Part shown: piece after piece, positions 26,773 to 34,754 of the stretch | Position numbering within the stretch: the stretch's first letter is position 1 | How the letters are laid out: each line of letters begins with the position of its first letter | NCBI RefSeq assembly: GCF_000213055.1 | Contig: NZ_CM001166.1 | Coordinates: 1-64,000, forward strand | DNA length: 64,000 nucleotides | Reading direction: 5' to 3' | Source: Streptomyces sp. Tu6071 | GTDB lineage: Bacteria; Actinomycetota; Actinomycetes; Streptomycetales; Streptomycetaceae | Position numbers and translations under genes: made by a program | Notes under the pieces: model-generated | The model's database searches: none | Told to the model about the DNA's origin: nothing | What the model saw: the letters and a program-made list of their open reading frames with translations, nothing else

Positions 26773-27099
26773 CTACCGCGCGGAGCGTCTGCCAGCGGTG
26801 TCCAGGTCTTCCATCACACTCGTGTGCAGGAGAGAGGCACCGAATTCCACCGGGTCAACAGGTCCGTCCTGCGTCCTGATGATCAGGTAGCGGCGGGTGT
26901 AGACGTCGGATCCCCAGCGCTCCGCGACCTCGCCGCTCAGGTCGATCGTGAAAGAGACGAAGATGCCCTGCTCGGTCTCGTCGAAGTCGAGGGAGCTCAG
27001 CTGCCCGTAGTTGCTCTCGTCCAGGACACCTTGGATTCCTTCAGTTGCCGCGGCGCCGAAGGCGCTGAGGTGGTCGGCGTACTGGTCTCGCAAGGTCAC
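26773..27099 (-). CDS. Small cytoplasmic protein coupled to a secreted protein; immunity candidate
   Basis: 108 residues, acidic, with no signal peptide: MTLRDQYADHLSAFGAAATE and later ETEQGIFVSFTIDLSG form an alpha+beta domain. Its ATG overlaps the stop of the preceding secreted-protein gene in an ATGA junction, so the two are made together. A small acidic cytosolic protein coupled to a small secreted one is the usual form of a toxin-immunity pair, but nothing in the sequence proves it. A stationary-phase chaperone role is an alternative. Confidence 0.65.
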   Translation of the reverse strand: MTLRDQYADHLSAFGAAATEGIQGVLDESNYGQLSSLDFDETEQGIFVSFTIDLSGEVAERWGSDVYTRRYLIIRTQDGPVDPVEFGASLLHTSVMEDLDTAGRRSAR

Positions 27100-27596
27100 T
27101 TTGAGGTCTTCTCCTCAGCGGCGAAGCAACCGCAGTCGTTGAGGTAGTAGGCCGTGATGATCCCACGGGCGCGGCCGTCGGGGGTGCCCGAGGTGCTGTG
27201 GGTGTACGACACCTTCATGTTGCCCCACGTCGAGTTCACCCCGTTGATCTTGTTGGAGTCGCACGTCCATGTGGTGTTCTTTTTGCTGCACTTGATGGTC
27301 GGACTGTCGAGAGTCTCGTCGATGTCCTTCTTGAACGTGCTCCAGGAGACACCGAGCAGGTGTCCGCGGTCCTCGATGTGGTATTTCCCGAAGCCCGTCG
27401 TGTGCCCGGCCGTGTTGTCGTGCCGCCCGTACCGCAGCGGGATGTCGTGTCCCTTGGGCGAGAAGTGGGTGGAGTAGACGGCCCAGTTCTCACCCGCCGC
27501 ATGTGCAGGGACTGTGCCGGCGATGAGGAGCCCGATGGTGCTGGCGATGCTGGCTCCGGTAGCGATGGCCGCGCGTCGCATAGGTGATGAAAGCAT
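27096..27596 (-). CDS. Small secreted protein, candidate secreted effector
   Basis: 166 residues from ATG 27596. The signal peptide (RRAAIATGASIASTIGLLIA, cleavage after AHA) is followed by about 140 residues containing STHFSPKGHDIPLRYGRHDN, GKYHIEDRGHLLG, two cysteine pairs and a conserved-looking end TPDGRARGIITAYYLNDCGC. Polar residues H, D and R are clustered, which could form an active site. No family is named with confidence. ATG 27596 has GGGAAGA upstream. The next gene overlaps by 4 nt. Confidence 0.7.
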   Translation of the reverse strand: MLSSPMRRAAIATGASIASTIGLLIAGTVPAHAAGENWAVYSTHFSPKGHDIPLRYGRHDNTAGHTTGFGKYHIEDRGHLLGVSWSTFKKDIDETLDSPTIKCSKKNTTWTCDSNKINGVNSTWGNMKVSYTHSTSGTPDGRARGIITAYYLNDCGCFAAEEKTSK

Positions 27597-27777
27597 TGGA
27601 TCTTCCCCGTTCGGCATCCGATTGCCGGATGCGTGTTCGACTAACGTAGAACGTTCGCTCGCCATAGACCCTTGAGGCCGACGGCGGGGCTGAAAGTCAC
27701 CAATAGCCGTCTGGATAGGGAGGGTTGTCGTGCTCAGCACGTGATGTGCCGCCGGTGGCCAGTGGGAATCCCTCAGT

Positions 27778-28059
27778 TCAGGAGCCGTCGCGGTCCCAGG
27801 GGATGGGGTAGGTGACGGTCCAGCTCGGCCCCGGCCTCGGCTCCTCCTTCTCCCTTGCGGGCGCAGGTGGCGGTGTGGAGCGGTTCGTCGATGGCCGGCG
27901 CGGCTCTGACGCCTCGGTGGCGGGGCCGGTGTGGCTGAAGACGAAGACGGCCGCCACGGCGACGAGAGCGATGGTCAGCTGCTTGCGCGCGCCGGGAGGC
28001 AGGCGGGTATGCGCCCGTACCTTCGTGCCGCCGCGCCAGTACTCCCTCACCTTGACCAC
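27778..28059 (-). CDS. Small single-pass membrane protein
   Basis: 93 residues from GTG 28059 with GGAGGGGG upstream. A basic N-terminus (YWRGGTKVRAHTRLPPGARK) precedes one membrane helix (LTIALVAVAAVFVF), then a Pro/Arg/Glu-rich tail outside the membrane ending PSWTVTYPIPWDRDGS. Orientation by positive-inside predicts an extracellular C-terminus. Function unknown. Confidence 0.6.
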   Translation of the reverse strand: MVKVREYWRGGTKVRAHTRLPPGARKQLTIALVAVAAVFVFSHTGPATEASEPRRPSTNRSTPPPAPAREKEEPRPGPSWTVTYPIPWDRDGS

Positions 28060-28354
28060 GCCGAATCCCCCTCCTCGACAGCGCACGCTCCGAGGACGCG
28101 CACCGGTCCATGAAAGCACCAGCGGCTGACCAGGTGTGACCGTACGATCACCTGCCCGGAAGGCTGTGCCCCGTCACGGGGAGGCGGGGCCCGGGCGGGC
28201 CCGGCTCCACCTGCCCCTCCCCTTTGTCTCCTCCTCGGCTCCTTGAGGACTCACGTGCTCCTGAGCGGTTCTCGGCTGCGCTCGCCGGCCGGGGCAGAGG
28301 CCATGGGGCTGGGCCCGAGGCCGGTGCCTCTCCGCAGACGGCGGCGGCCGCCCC

Positions 28355-28397
28355 GAGCCCGCACCGCCCGCGCGCGGCTTCGCCGACGCGGCGGCTC
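28355..28397. repeat. Hairpin repeat element, single copy
   Basis: GAGCCCGCACCGCCCGCGCG followed by CGGCTTCGCCGACGCGGCGG and CTC: same family as at 20163, with one altered base pair. It lies 80 bp downstream (minus strand) of the gene at 28478, consistent with a terminator. Confidence 0.65.
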
Positions 28398-28477
28398 AAG
28401 AACATGGTGAGCCGGCGCTGCCGGTGGTGTGCTCTTGTCTCTGATCGGGTGGCCTCGGTGCTGGGTGACGCGGGTTT

Positions 28478-28843
28478 TTAGCGGCGGGTGGCGGTGATGA
28501 GGGTGCCGACGAGGGTGGGTTCGGTTCCGGTGAGGGTGGCAATGGTGTTGATGCTGTGGTGGAGGGTGTCGTAGAGGAGTGCGGCGTCCTGTGCGGGGGT
28601 GCGTGGGGTGCCGGTGCGCAGGGCGATGTGGTGGGTGAAGAGGGCCCAGGCGAAGGCGGCGGGGTTGGGGCGGCCGATGACGCGGGGCCAGTCGGTGGCA
28701 AGGAGGGTGAAGACGTGGGTGACGAGGATGTGGGCTTCATCGGTGGGGAGGAGGGCGCCGGCGTAGTCGCGGTAGGCGAAGTGGTTGAGGTCGTAGAAGG
28801 CGTGGAAGGCGGCGGCGGTCGCGGCCAGGGTGCGGGAGGTCAT
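28478..28843 (-). CDS. Small helical protein downstream of zinc-ribbon/HTH regulator
   Basis: 121 residues, all-helical (TLAATAAAFHAFYDLNHFAY, then DYAGALLPTDEAHILVTHVF), with several histidines but no recognised motif. It starts 8 nt after the stop of the regulator and forms an operon with it. It could be a partner protein or a small sensor. No membrane segment is clear. Function unknown. Confidence 0.65.
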   Translation of the reverse strand: MTSRTLAATAAAFHAFYDLNHFAYRDYAGALLPTDEAHILVTHVFTLLATDWPRVIGRPNPAAFAWALFTHHIALRTGTPRTPAQDAALLYDTLHHSINTIATLTGTEPTLVGTLITATRR

Positions 28844-28850
28844 CGCCGTC

Positions 28851-29921
28851 TCAGCCGAAGTGCTCGGCGCGCAACGGCGAGGGCGTCGAGGTGCGTGCCT
28901 GGGCGACGGCGTGGTGGTGGGCGGCCTGCCAGAGGGGGCGCATGTCGCTGGGCAGGCTGAACAGGGCGGCGGCGAGTTGCTTGTGCACGGCCCAGTCGGG
29001 GACGCCCGGGCCGTGCAGGGCTTCGCGGACAGCGGTGGGGTGCACGGTGGAGGCGAGGGCGTCGCCGAGGGTGTGGGGGGTGTGGCCGCAGGAGAGGAGG
29101 AGGCCGGCGAGGTAGTCGCGCAGGTAGGCGACGGGATCGGTCTCCGGGGGCGGTTCGATGCCGGCGGCGACGTTGTAGAGGGGCAGGAGGAGGCGCTCGG
29201 CGATGCCGAGGACGCGGGCGAAGTCCCGCACGTGGGGCCAGTGCAGGGGCTTTTCCCCCGACAGGAGCCGGGAGACGTAGGAGGGGTGCCTTCTGATCGC
29301 CTCGGCGACGGCGCGCTGCGAGGCCGCGGAGCGGCGCATCGTGTGGGAGAGCGCGGCGCGCAGGCGGTCGGCGGCCCGGCGTTCGGAGCACTCCTGGGCG
29401 CGGGGCAGGGAGGGCTCCTGGCCCGGCGGGCCTTCGGAGTCCGTCGCGGCGAAGACGGGGGTCGGGTTCCACGGGTCCATGTAGGGGGCGAGGACGCGGT
29501 CGAGGTGCTTCTTGTCGTACTTCTTGCGGACGTGGTCCGCCGAGACGGAGAGGTGGGCGGCGACGGTGGCGTGGGTTTCGTGCAGAGCGCGGGCCCGGGC
29601 GACGGTGGCGGCCTCCACGACGGTCAGCGCGCGCTGCAGGCACGCGACGGTGGTGAGGAGGTCGCCGGTGGGGGCCGTGGTGCCGTAAGCCTGGTGCAGC
29701 AGCGCCGCGGCGTGGCGGGCGACGGTGTCGGTGGCGGCGTGCAGCACGTCTTCGCAGAAGGCGCGCGTCTGCCGGTCCTCTTCTTCTTTCTGCCGCTGGG
29801 CCGGGGTGCGGGTACGGCAGTGCGCGCAGCGGGCGGCGGGCCGGCCGGAGCGGGCGGGCTCGGGTTCCAGCGGTGTGCCGCAGTCCTGGCAGGAGCGGGG
29901 CGCGGGCGGGCGAACACTCAT
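28851..29921 (-). CDS. Transcriptional regulator with zinc ribbon and Cro/C1-type HTH
   Basis: 356 residues from ATG 29921. The N-terminus has a zinc ribbon (SCQDCGTPLEP, then ARCAHCRTR), followed by helical regions and a helix-turn-helix at about 210-260 (SQRAVAEAIRRHPSYVSRLL SGE broken at residue 20), typical of Cro/C1 regulators. The C-terminal 100 residues are helical. Similar multi-domain regulators occur widely in Streptomyces; the target is unknown. It is first in a two-gene operon with the helical protein. A run of Glu/Lys after the ribbon (QRQKEEEDRQ) is a probable linker. Confidence 0.75.
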   Translation of the reverse strand: MSVRPPAPRSCQDCGTPLEPEPARSGRPAARCAHCRTRTPAQRQKEEEDRQTRAFCEDVLHAATDTVARHAAALLHQAYGTTAPTGDLLTTVACLQRALTVVEAATVARARALHETHATVAAHLSVSADHVRKKYDKKHLDRVLAPYMDPWNPTPVFAATDSEGPPGQEPSLPRAQECSERRAADRLRAALSHTMRRSAASQRAVAEAIRRHPSYVSRLLSGEKPLHWPHVRDFARVLGIAERLLLPLYNVAAGIEPPPETDPVAYLRDYLAGLLLSCGHTPHTLGDALASTVHPTAVREALHGPGVPDWAVHKQLAAALFSLPSDMRPLWQAAHHHAVAQARTSTPSPLRAEHFG

Positions 29922-30068
29922 GTGTCGGGTCCTCAATCCGGGGGTTCTTACTGCGTCGGGGTGGGGGTTTTTCCCCACCCTGACGACGCATCACGCGGCC
30001 GGGCGGCCGTGGCAGGGGCCTCGTGAAGAAGGCCGCCCGCCACGGCACCGGCGTGGGGCAGTTGTGTG

Positions 30069-30230
30069 TCAGCGCTGCCAAACGCGCCGGTAGACGACGC
30101 TGGAGCCGACCGCGGCCGTGCTCAGCGCGGCCAGGACGGGAGCGGTCCAGGGCGACGAGGTGCCCGTGATGAGGAGCCAGGGCATGGTGAGCGCCCCGGT
30201 GAGGAGGTTTCCGCGCACGGTGACCGCCAA
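30069..30230 (-). CDS. Tiny membrane protein
   Basis: About 53 residues if started at TTG 30230, which has GGGGGG 5 nt upstream; a GTG four codons later is possible. Two hydrophobic stretches (LLTGALTMPWLLITG and APVLAALSTAAVGSSVVY) predict two membrane helices, with a basic end YRRVWQR. Function unknown. The region 30231-31453 beyond it is mostly empty. Confidence 0.45.
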   Translation of the reverse strand: MAVTVRGNLLTGALTMPWLLITGTSSPWTAPVLAALSTAAVGSSVVYRRVWQR

Positions 30231-30929
30231 GGCAGCCCCCCGCCGGGTTTGAACTGCGGAAAGGGGCGGGATGATAGCGTCACGGCCCCGGTTACCCCGC
30301 GGAAACGTGAGGACCCGGTACCAGCACCGGCTGAGGATCATGGTGTCTCTCTCGTGATTCGAAGGTGCACTGCGTGAACGAGGCCCTGGGGGCGGGCGTC
30401 CAAACCAGACCCCCGGGGTCTCGCCCGTACCGAGCGGCTCACGGCCGACTCAGGTACGGGGCGAGCACAGTATTCGGCTGCGAGGCGTGGCGACAACTTC
30501 ACTGTGCGGAAGCGGTGTTGAGCACCCTCTCCACCTCGAATCCCTTTTGTCCGCTCGCGCGGGACGATGCACGTGCACGCGATCGCCATCCGATAGTTAA
30601 CGGTCACAAAGCGACAGCACACCTGCATGAAGTACTACAAACTGCGCGTCGTGACGCGCCTGACGGTACGCCCATCCCTCGCCCGCGCGCCCCCCGAAAC
30701 GCACCCCCCGCGCGCCCCACGCCGGTCACCGCGCCACACATCCCCACCCCCTTCCGGGGGACCCGCCACCCTCCGGGCACACCACCCGCCGTCCCGAACG
30801 CCAGTCCAGCAGCTGTCGCCCCGACATCAGGCACGGCCCACCCACGGGAGACCCGCGCCATCTACGGGATACCCCAGACCCGCACACCCGGCCTCTCCCG
30901 TGATTCAGCTTGGCCCTGAGCGCGCTCGG

Positions 30930-31157
30930 TCACGAACATGCCGGCCCGCTCTGCGCAGTCCATCCCGGAGCCGTGGCGCACGAGCGAAGCGGCGCAGCGG
31001 CCCACTCCTGGAGGCGGTCCAGGAGGGCGCTCTGGCCGATGTGCCGTCGCCGCACCGACCGGCGGATGTGTGTGGCGATTGCCCAAGGGTGCGCTGCCGC
31101 GCTGTAGCCGACCATCATTGCCACGACCGAGACGACGGCCCCGGCAAGCCGCGGCAC
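30930..31157 (-). CDS. Possible small hypothetical ORF
   Basis: 75 residues from GTG (MPRLAGAVVSVVAMMVGYSA, then AHPWAIATHIRRSVRRRHIG). Third positions are about 90 percent G or C, which supports coding, and the N-terminus could be a signal anchor. No ribosome site is obvious and the tail is low quality. It may be a fragment of a larger lost gene. The surrounding 30345-31453 interval shows no other supported gene. Confidence 0.3.
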   Translation of the reverse strand: MPRLAGAVVSVVAMMVGYSAAAHPWAIATHIRRSVRRRHIGQSALLDRLQEWAAAPLRSCATAPGWTAQSGPACS

Positions 31158-31453
31158 CGCATTCGATCTCGCCGGGCGGCCGCCGCCGTACGCACCGGTG
31201 TCCCAGACGCGTCCGGCAGATCCTCCTAGGCGCGCTCGCGGACCGGCCGGGTCCTCACCCTGTACGGCCCCCGCGCCGCACCCTCACGCCGCGCGCGCCC
31301 AGATCCTCGTCGCCGGCATCGAGGCACCCGCACGCCGCCCGACCGGACGCTGCCGGTTCGCGCGGCATCGGCGCGGCGAGTGATGTCGCGCACCAGGCAT
31401 GGATAAAAGTTCTCGCCCGGACTGACTGAGCGGGGAAACGGGAACGGAATCTC

Positions 31454-31849
31454 ATGATGATCAACGAGATCGGCCCTCGCATGGCCGGGGAGCGTCTGAT
31501 GTACAACCGGGCCGTCAGGGTCGACCAGCCACGTAGTTGGCTGTTCGTCTCGGGGCACGAGGCTCGCGACGACGACGGCGGCATCGCTCACCGGGGCGAC
31601 ATGGCCGGACAGATGGAACTGACGCTGCGGCGGCTGGGCGAGACCGTGGCCGAGGGCGGAATGAAGATGGCGGACGTGGTACAGATCCGCGTCTTCACCA
31701 CCGATCTCACCTCGTGCAAGGCCCACTACGGCGTCCTCTTGGATGCACTCGCGGCGGTGGACTGCCGACCTGCCAGTCTGCTGGCAGAGGTCAGCGCTTT
31801 GTCCGACGAAGACATGCTGATCGAGATCGAGGCCGTAGCGGTGTGCTGA
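31454..31849 (+). CDS. RidA family (YjgF/UK114) protein
   Basis: 131 residues with the RidA fold: RSWLFVSGHEARDDDG, DMAGQMELTLRRLGETVAEG, and the active-site segment DCRPASLLAEVSALSDEDML followed by IEIEAVAV. The Arg of CRPAS corresponds to the substrate carboxylate-binding Arg of RidA. The Glu-rich end matches enamine/imine deaminases that clear 2-aminoacrylate. It could also act in a biosynthetic pathway. It is monocistronic and directly followed by a 28-bp tandem repeat with a terminator-like hairpin. Confidence 0.85.
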   Translation: MMINEIGPRMAGERLMYNRAVRVDQPRSWLFVSGHEARDDDGGIAHRGDMAGQMELTLRRLGETVAEGGMKMADVVQIRVFTTDLTSCKAHYGVLLDALAAVDCRPASLLAEVSALSDEDMLIEIEAVAVC

Positions 31850-31880
31850 ATGAGGGCACCGGCGAATCGACCGCCGGCGC

Positions 31881-32003
31881 CCGTACCGCCGCCGCGCGGA
31901 GCCCGCGCCCGTACCGCCGCCGCGCGGAGCCCGCGCCCGTACCGCCGCCGCGCGGAGCCCGCGCCCGTACCGCCGCCGCGCGGCTTCGCCGACGCGGCGG
32001 CTC
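31881..32003. repeat. 28-bp minisatellite ending in a hairpin
   Basis: Three perfect 28-bp units (each starting CCGTACCGCCGCCGCGCGGA) run from 31881 to 31964. A fourth, partial unit merges into the hairpin CCGCCGCGCGGCTTCGCCGA plus CGCGGCGG. The unit is not a multiple of three and lies just after the RidA stop, so it is not coding. It belongs to the family also expanded at 40558 and 46000, with different unit lengths. Confidence 0.9.
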
Positions 32004-32170
32004 GATGACCTTCATGCCGTATGCATCGCATCCGGACGGTCTGGCCCGGCTTCCGGCCCTTCTCGGTACGCCGGCTGGTGCTCGTGGGCGGGTTCGCGCG
32101 GGGGCGCTTGAGGCGAGCTGTTGATGGGGAGATATGACCGATCAATCGCACGCTGTAGTCGGGAGGCTAC

Positions 32171-33139
32171 GTGGGGTGGAAAGATGAGTTTCAGATCGCG
32201 ATGGGACAACTGGGCGAAATACGGGAACAGTTGGGGCGTCTCGAGGGGCGCCTCGACGATCCGACGGCGGGGCTTGTCGCCCTGCATGGACAGGTCGAGC
32301 AGGCCCGGACGAAGATCCTGGAGAACGTGCAGGGAGGCACGACCGGGCTGCGCGAGGAGAATCGCGAGCTGCGACGTCGGCAAGAACGCATGATCAGCGA
32401 TCTGAGCGAGGCGAGGGCGGAGCTGAGCCGTCCGGCCCCGACCCGTGCGGATCTGTTGGAGAGCCCGGTCTCACACGTACCGGAGCTGGCCGAGGAGAAA
32501 CCGAGTCAGGAGACCGACGCGCCCGGCCCGGCCCTCACCGTTGTGGGATCCCAGGACGGCAAACGCCCCACCACGGATGAGCCGGAGCACGCCCTGCCCA
32601 CGAATGACCTCTCGGGAGACAGCATGCGCAACTATGACCGGGCCGTCCGTGCGGAGCGGGACCAAGACCGTGATCTGCGGCCGTCGGTCGAAGCCGCCTA
32701 CCGGGGCACCAGCGCCCCCGCCGGCCCGGCATCGACCTCTGGCTCTCCGGAGAAGGGCCTCCGGGTTGCCCACGGCGTCCTGCTCCTACGCGCCGCGGGG
32801 GTGGCCTCGGCCGAGGTGGTCGCGCACCGGGACACCTGGGAGTGGCTGGCTTCTCTCGCCTCCGAGCACGCCCACTTCCGCGCCCCGTTCGCGGTCGAGG
32901 ACTCCGGAGAGGGGCGGGTACGGGTCGTGGTGTCCGGGCGTTCACTCATCGCGCTGCTGATCACGTTGTGGGACACGCGAGCCGACGCCGAGTCCCCGGA
33001 CGGGGACTGGGCGATGGCGGTGACGACCTACACCAGGATGGCGAACGAGCTCTCCGAGGCCACCGGCGGCGACCACGAAATAGCCGGCGCCATCCGCATC
33101 GTCCTGGACGACGGCGTTCCGGAGGAGCGGAGGGAGTAG
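32171..33139 (+). CDS. Coiled-coil hypothetical protein
   Basis: 322 residues from GTG 32171. The first 90 form a coiled coil (MGQLGEIREQLGRLEGRLDD, later LREENRELRRRQERMISDLS). A disordered, acidic linker spans 90-190, and a C-terminal alpha/beta domain follows (LRVAHGVLLLRAAGVASAEV, VVVSGRSLIALLITLWDTRA). No catalytic motif is seen. It may be a structural or regulatory partner protein. It is monocistronic; downstream there is only a relic of the hairpin repeat and a 35-bp RHS fragment at 33251-33285 (NGIGNPVQFINR on the minus strand). Confidence 0.65.
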   Translation: MGWKDEFQIAMGQLGEIREQLGRLEGRLDDPTAGLVALHGQVEQARTKILENVQGGTTGLREENRELRRRQERMISDLSEARAELSRPAPTRADLLESPVSHVPELAEEKPSQETDAPGPALTVVGSQDGKRPTTDEPEHALPTNDLSGDSMRNYDRAVRAERDQDRDLRPSVEAAYRGTSAPAGPASTSGSPEKGLRVAHGVLLLRAAGVASAEVVAHRDTWEWLASLASEHAHFRAPFAVEDSGEGRVRVVVSGRSLIALLITLWDTRADAESPDGDWAMAVTTYTRMANELSEATGGDHEIAGAIRIVLDDGVPEERRE

Positions 33140-33328
33140 GACTCGCGCCACGCTCGGGGGCCCAGCGCGACCAGGACCCCCGACGTGCGCCCGAAACCCG
33201 ACAGCTCCTCGCCGAGATCGCGCCGCCCGCTCCGAGCCCGCACCCGCGCGGTTGATGAACTGGACCGGGTTCCCGATGCCGTTCGACCAGGGCGTGCGGG
33301 AGGTCGAGTGCGGCAGGATACGGAACCA

Positions 33329-33392
33329 ACAGGGCTCCTGTGCTGCTGAGTTGAGACGTCGAACACCTCCCTCAACGGCACGGGAGCCCTGT
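33329..33392 (-). terminator. Hairpin downstream of the RHS locus
   Basis: 15-bp arms (ACAGGGCTCCTGTGC and its complement with one mismatch), with additional pairing GTTGAG/CTCAAC inside. It lies 90 nt past the stop of the last small membrane gene on the minus strand. Confidence 0.6.
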
Positions 33393-33481
33393 CCGTTGCG
33401 CACCCCGACCCTCAGACCCCACCGTCACCCGATCAGTGGGCACGCTGAAAACGCTCACTGGCCCGGGGCACTCGCTTCTCG

Positions 33482-33661
33482 CTACTTCGGGCGAAATTTT
33501 CGCAGGACGAGGGCTCCTGCAAAACCTGCTACGGCAAAAATAGCCATAGCCTGTACCGGATTCCCCTTTATGATCCCGATCAGCGCTACCACTCCACCCA
33601 CTCCGGCGGAGAGCGCTGTCGCTCCGAGAACTTGGTAGGTGCCTCGCCAAGTAGGCTTCAT
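33482..33661 (-). CDS. Two-helix membrane protein, candidate immunity for orphan RHS tip
   Basis: 59 residues: MKPTWRGTYQVLGATALSAG, then VGGVVALIGIIKGNPVQAMA, ending in a basic KFRPK. Two membrane helices (about 10-30 and 37-54) are connected by a short polar turn. It starts 9 nt after the stop of the orphan RHS C-terminus, the place expected for its immunity gene. Its GC content is lower than the surroundings, as in many toxin-immunity cassettes. The parallel gene at 34590 has the same size and topology but no evident sequence identity. Assignment is by position and topology. Confidence 0.65.
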   Translation of the reverse strand: MKPTWRGTYQVLGATALSAGVGGVVALIGIIKGNPVQAMAIFAVAGFAGALVLRKFRPK

Positions 33662-33670
33662 CCTAGATTC

Positions 33671-34195
33671 CTATCCGAAAAGCAGAGACGCGAGTCCGCC
33701 CGTGGCTCCCCCGACGAGACCGCCAAGTGTCCCATTGCTTTTTTCGGCAGAGTCTCCGCCAGCGAGAGTAGATCCGAGCGCCCCTCCACCTGCACCCCAC
33801 ATGGCACCGGTGATGAGAGCCCCCGCCACGCATCCTGCTCCAGCTGTCAGCGCGCACGTACCCGCCACCACAGCCACCCCGGCAGCTCCTGCCAGGCCAC
33901 CAGCGACGATCCCGACCGTATCAGCGAACGAAAAGAGCCCGAGCGGGTCGGTGTTGTTGATTGGATCGCCGCCGGCATAGGCGTAGCGGTTGCCCCGTCC
34001 GGGGTTGGCAAGGAAGCTGTACTTGTCCTGGGTGGTGAAGCGGCCGGTGGTGGGGTCGTACCAGCGCTGGCCGAACTTAACGTAGCCGGTGGTGCGGTCG
34101 TAGGTGCCGCCGACGAAGCGGTAGGGGTTCTGGGTGCCGGCGGTGCCGGTTTCCTTCGTCGTCTGGACAGTGCCGTAGGAGTCGCAGTCATAACC
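33671..34195 (-). pseudogene. Orphan RHS C-terminal tip (displaced toxin module)
   Basis: About 175 codons. The first 80 (YGTVQTTKETGTAGTQNPYR, GQRWYDPTTGRFTTQDK) copy the RHS core end of the large gene at 34754, at about 33955-34192. They then diverge into a new tip (ADTVGIVAGGLAGAAGVAVV ... TLGGLVGGATGGLASLLFG). The tip is almost entirely Gly, Ala and Val, suggesting membrane insertion. There is no start codon, signal or repeat region, so it is silent unless recombined onto the full gene. Orphan tips with their own immunity genes are known from RHS and CDI loci. Confidence 0.75.
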
Positions 34196-34259
34196 GTCGC
34201 CCTGCGCGGCCCGTACGCCACCGCCGGAATAGCAGCGCTCAGGGATCATCCCGAAAGGG

Positions 34260-34295
34260 AAGGGCACCCTCTCCTTCACGGAGCAGGGTGCCCTT
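34260..34295 (-). terminator. Hairpin between small membrane ORFs and orphan tip
   Basis: Perfect 11-bp arms (AAGGGCACCCT and complement) with a 14-nt loop, downstream of the small ORFs ending at 34323. It would stop the RHS transcript before the orphan tip. Confidence 0.7.
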
Positions 34296-34322
34296 CTCTC
34301 GCAACTCGAGTGCTTGCAGGAG

Positions 34323-34518
34323 TTAGCGCCTGCGTTTTTCCATCCAGCGCTCTGCGGAATAATTTATTCCAAGAGCCAAAACGCCACACGCCATCGCCCA
34401 GAACCAGCAGAAGGGTAGGCGCCCCCAATCGAATCCCACCCTATTGAGGCGCAAACGGATACGTGAGATAGAAGAGTGCGAGTGCCATGAGGAGCGCGCG
34501 GATAGAAGTCACCGGCAT
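34323..34518 (-). pseudogene. Possible frameshifted third small membrane gene
   Basis: Two abutting mini-ORFs. ATG 34518 with a strong AGGAGA encodes MPVTSIRALLMALALFYLTY and PFAPQ, then stops at 34441. GTG 34439 in the next frame encodes MGFDWGRLPFCWFWAMACGV ... RWMEKRRR to 34323. Joined by a one-base shift they would give a two-helix membrane protein of about 64 residues, like its neighbours. It may be a decayed immunity gene left by an earlier RHS tip. Confidence 0.4.
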
Positions 34519-34589
34519 CTCTCCTTAGCAAACGCTACGCAGCTTCCGATCGCACCTGTGGCTGCGGCCTGGGACGAACACCGCATCTT

Positions 34590-34754
34590 TTAGTCGCCTT
34601 TCTTTCTCCTCTCCTGAGAGATTGCGAATCCGTTGACGATCAGCGCAAATGCCGCCAGGATTGCGAGGGTGTAATTTTCTCTATATAGAGAGAAGGCGAG
34701 CCCCAGAGTAAGGCAAACCCCCGCCACGTACAGAGCGATCTCTTTGTCTCGCAT
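34590..34754 (-). CDS. Two-helix membrane protein, candidate immunity for RHS toxin
   Basis: 54 residues (MRDKEIALYVAGVCLTLGLA, then FSLYRENYTLAILAAFALIV, ending in the basic ERRKKGD). Two membrane helices with the basic end inside. The ATG overlaps the RHS stop in TAATG, so translation is coupled; an in-frame ATG five codons upstream within the RHS gene is an alternative start. Size, topology and coupling to a protein with a hydrophobic tip support an immunity role against a membrane-acting toxin (inference). Confidence 0.7.
   Translation of the reverse strand: MRDKEIALYVAGVCLTLGLAFSLYRENYTLAILAAFALIVNGFAISQERRKKGD

Noticed and set aside
33236..33300. Separate RHS gene near 33.25 kb
   Set aside because: Only about 35 bp of RHS core (NGIGNPVQFINR) is present, in fusion with a relic of the hairpin repeat; it is debris.
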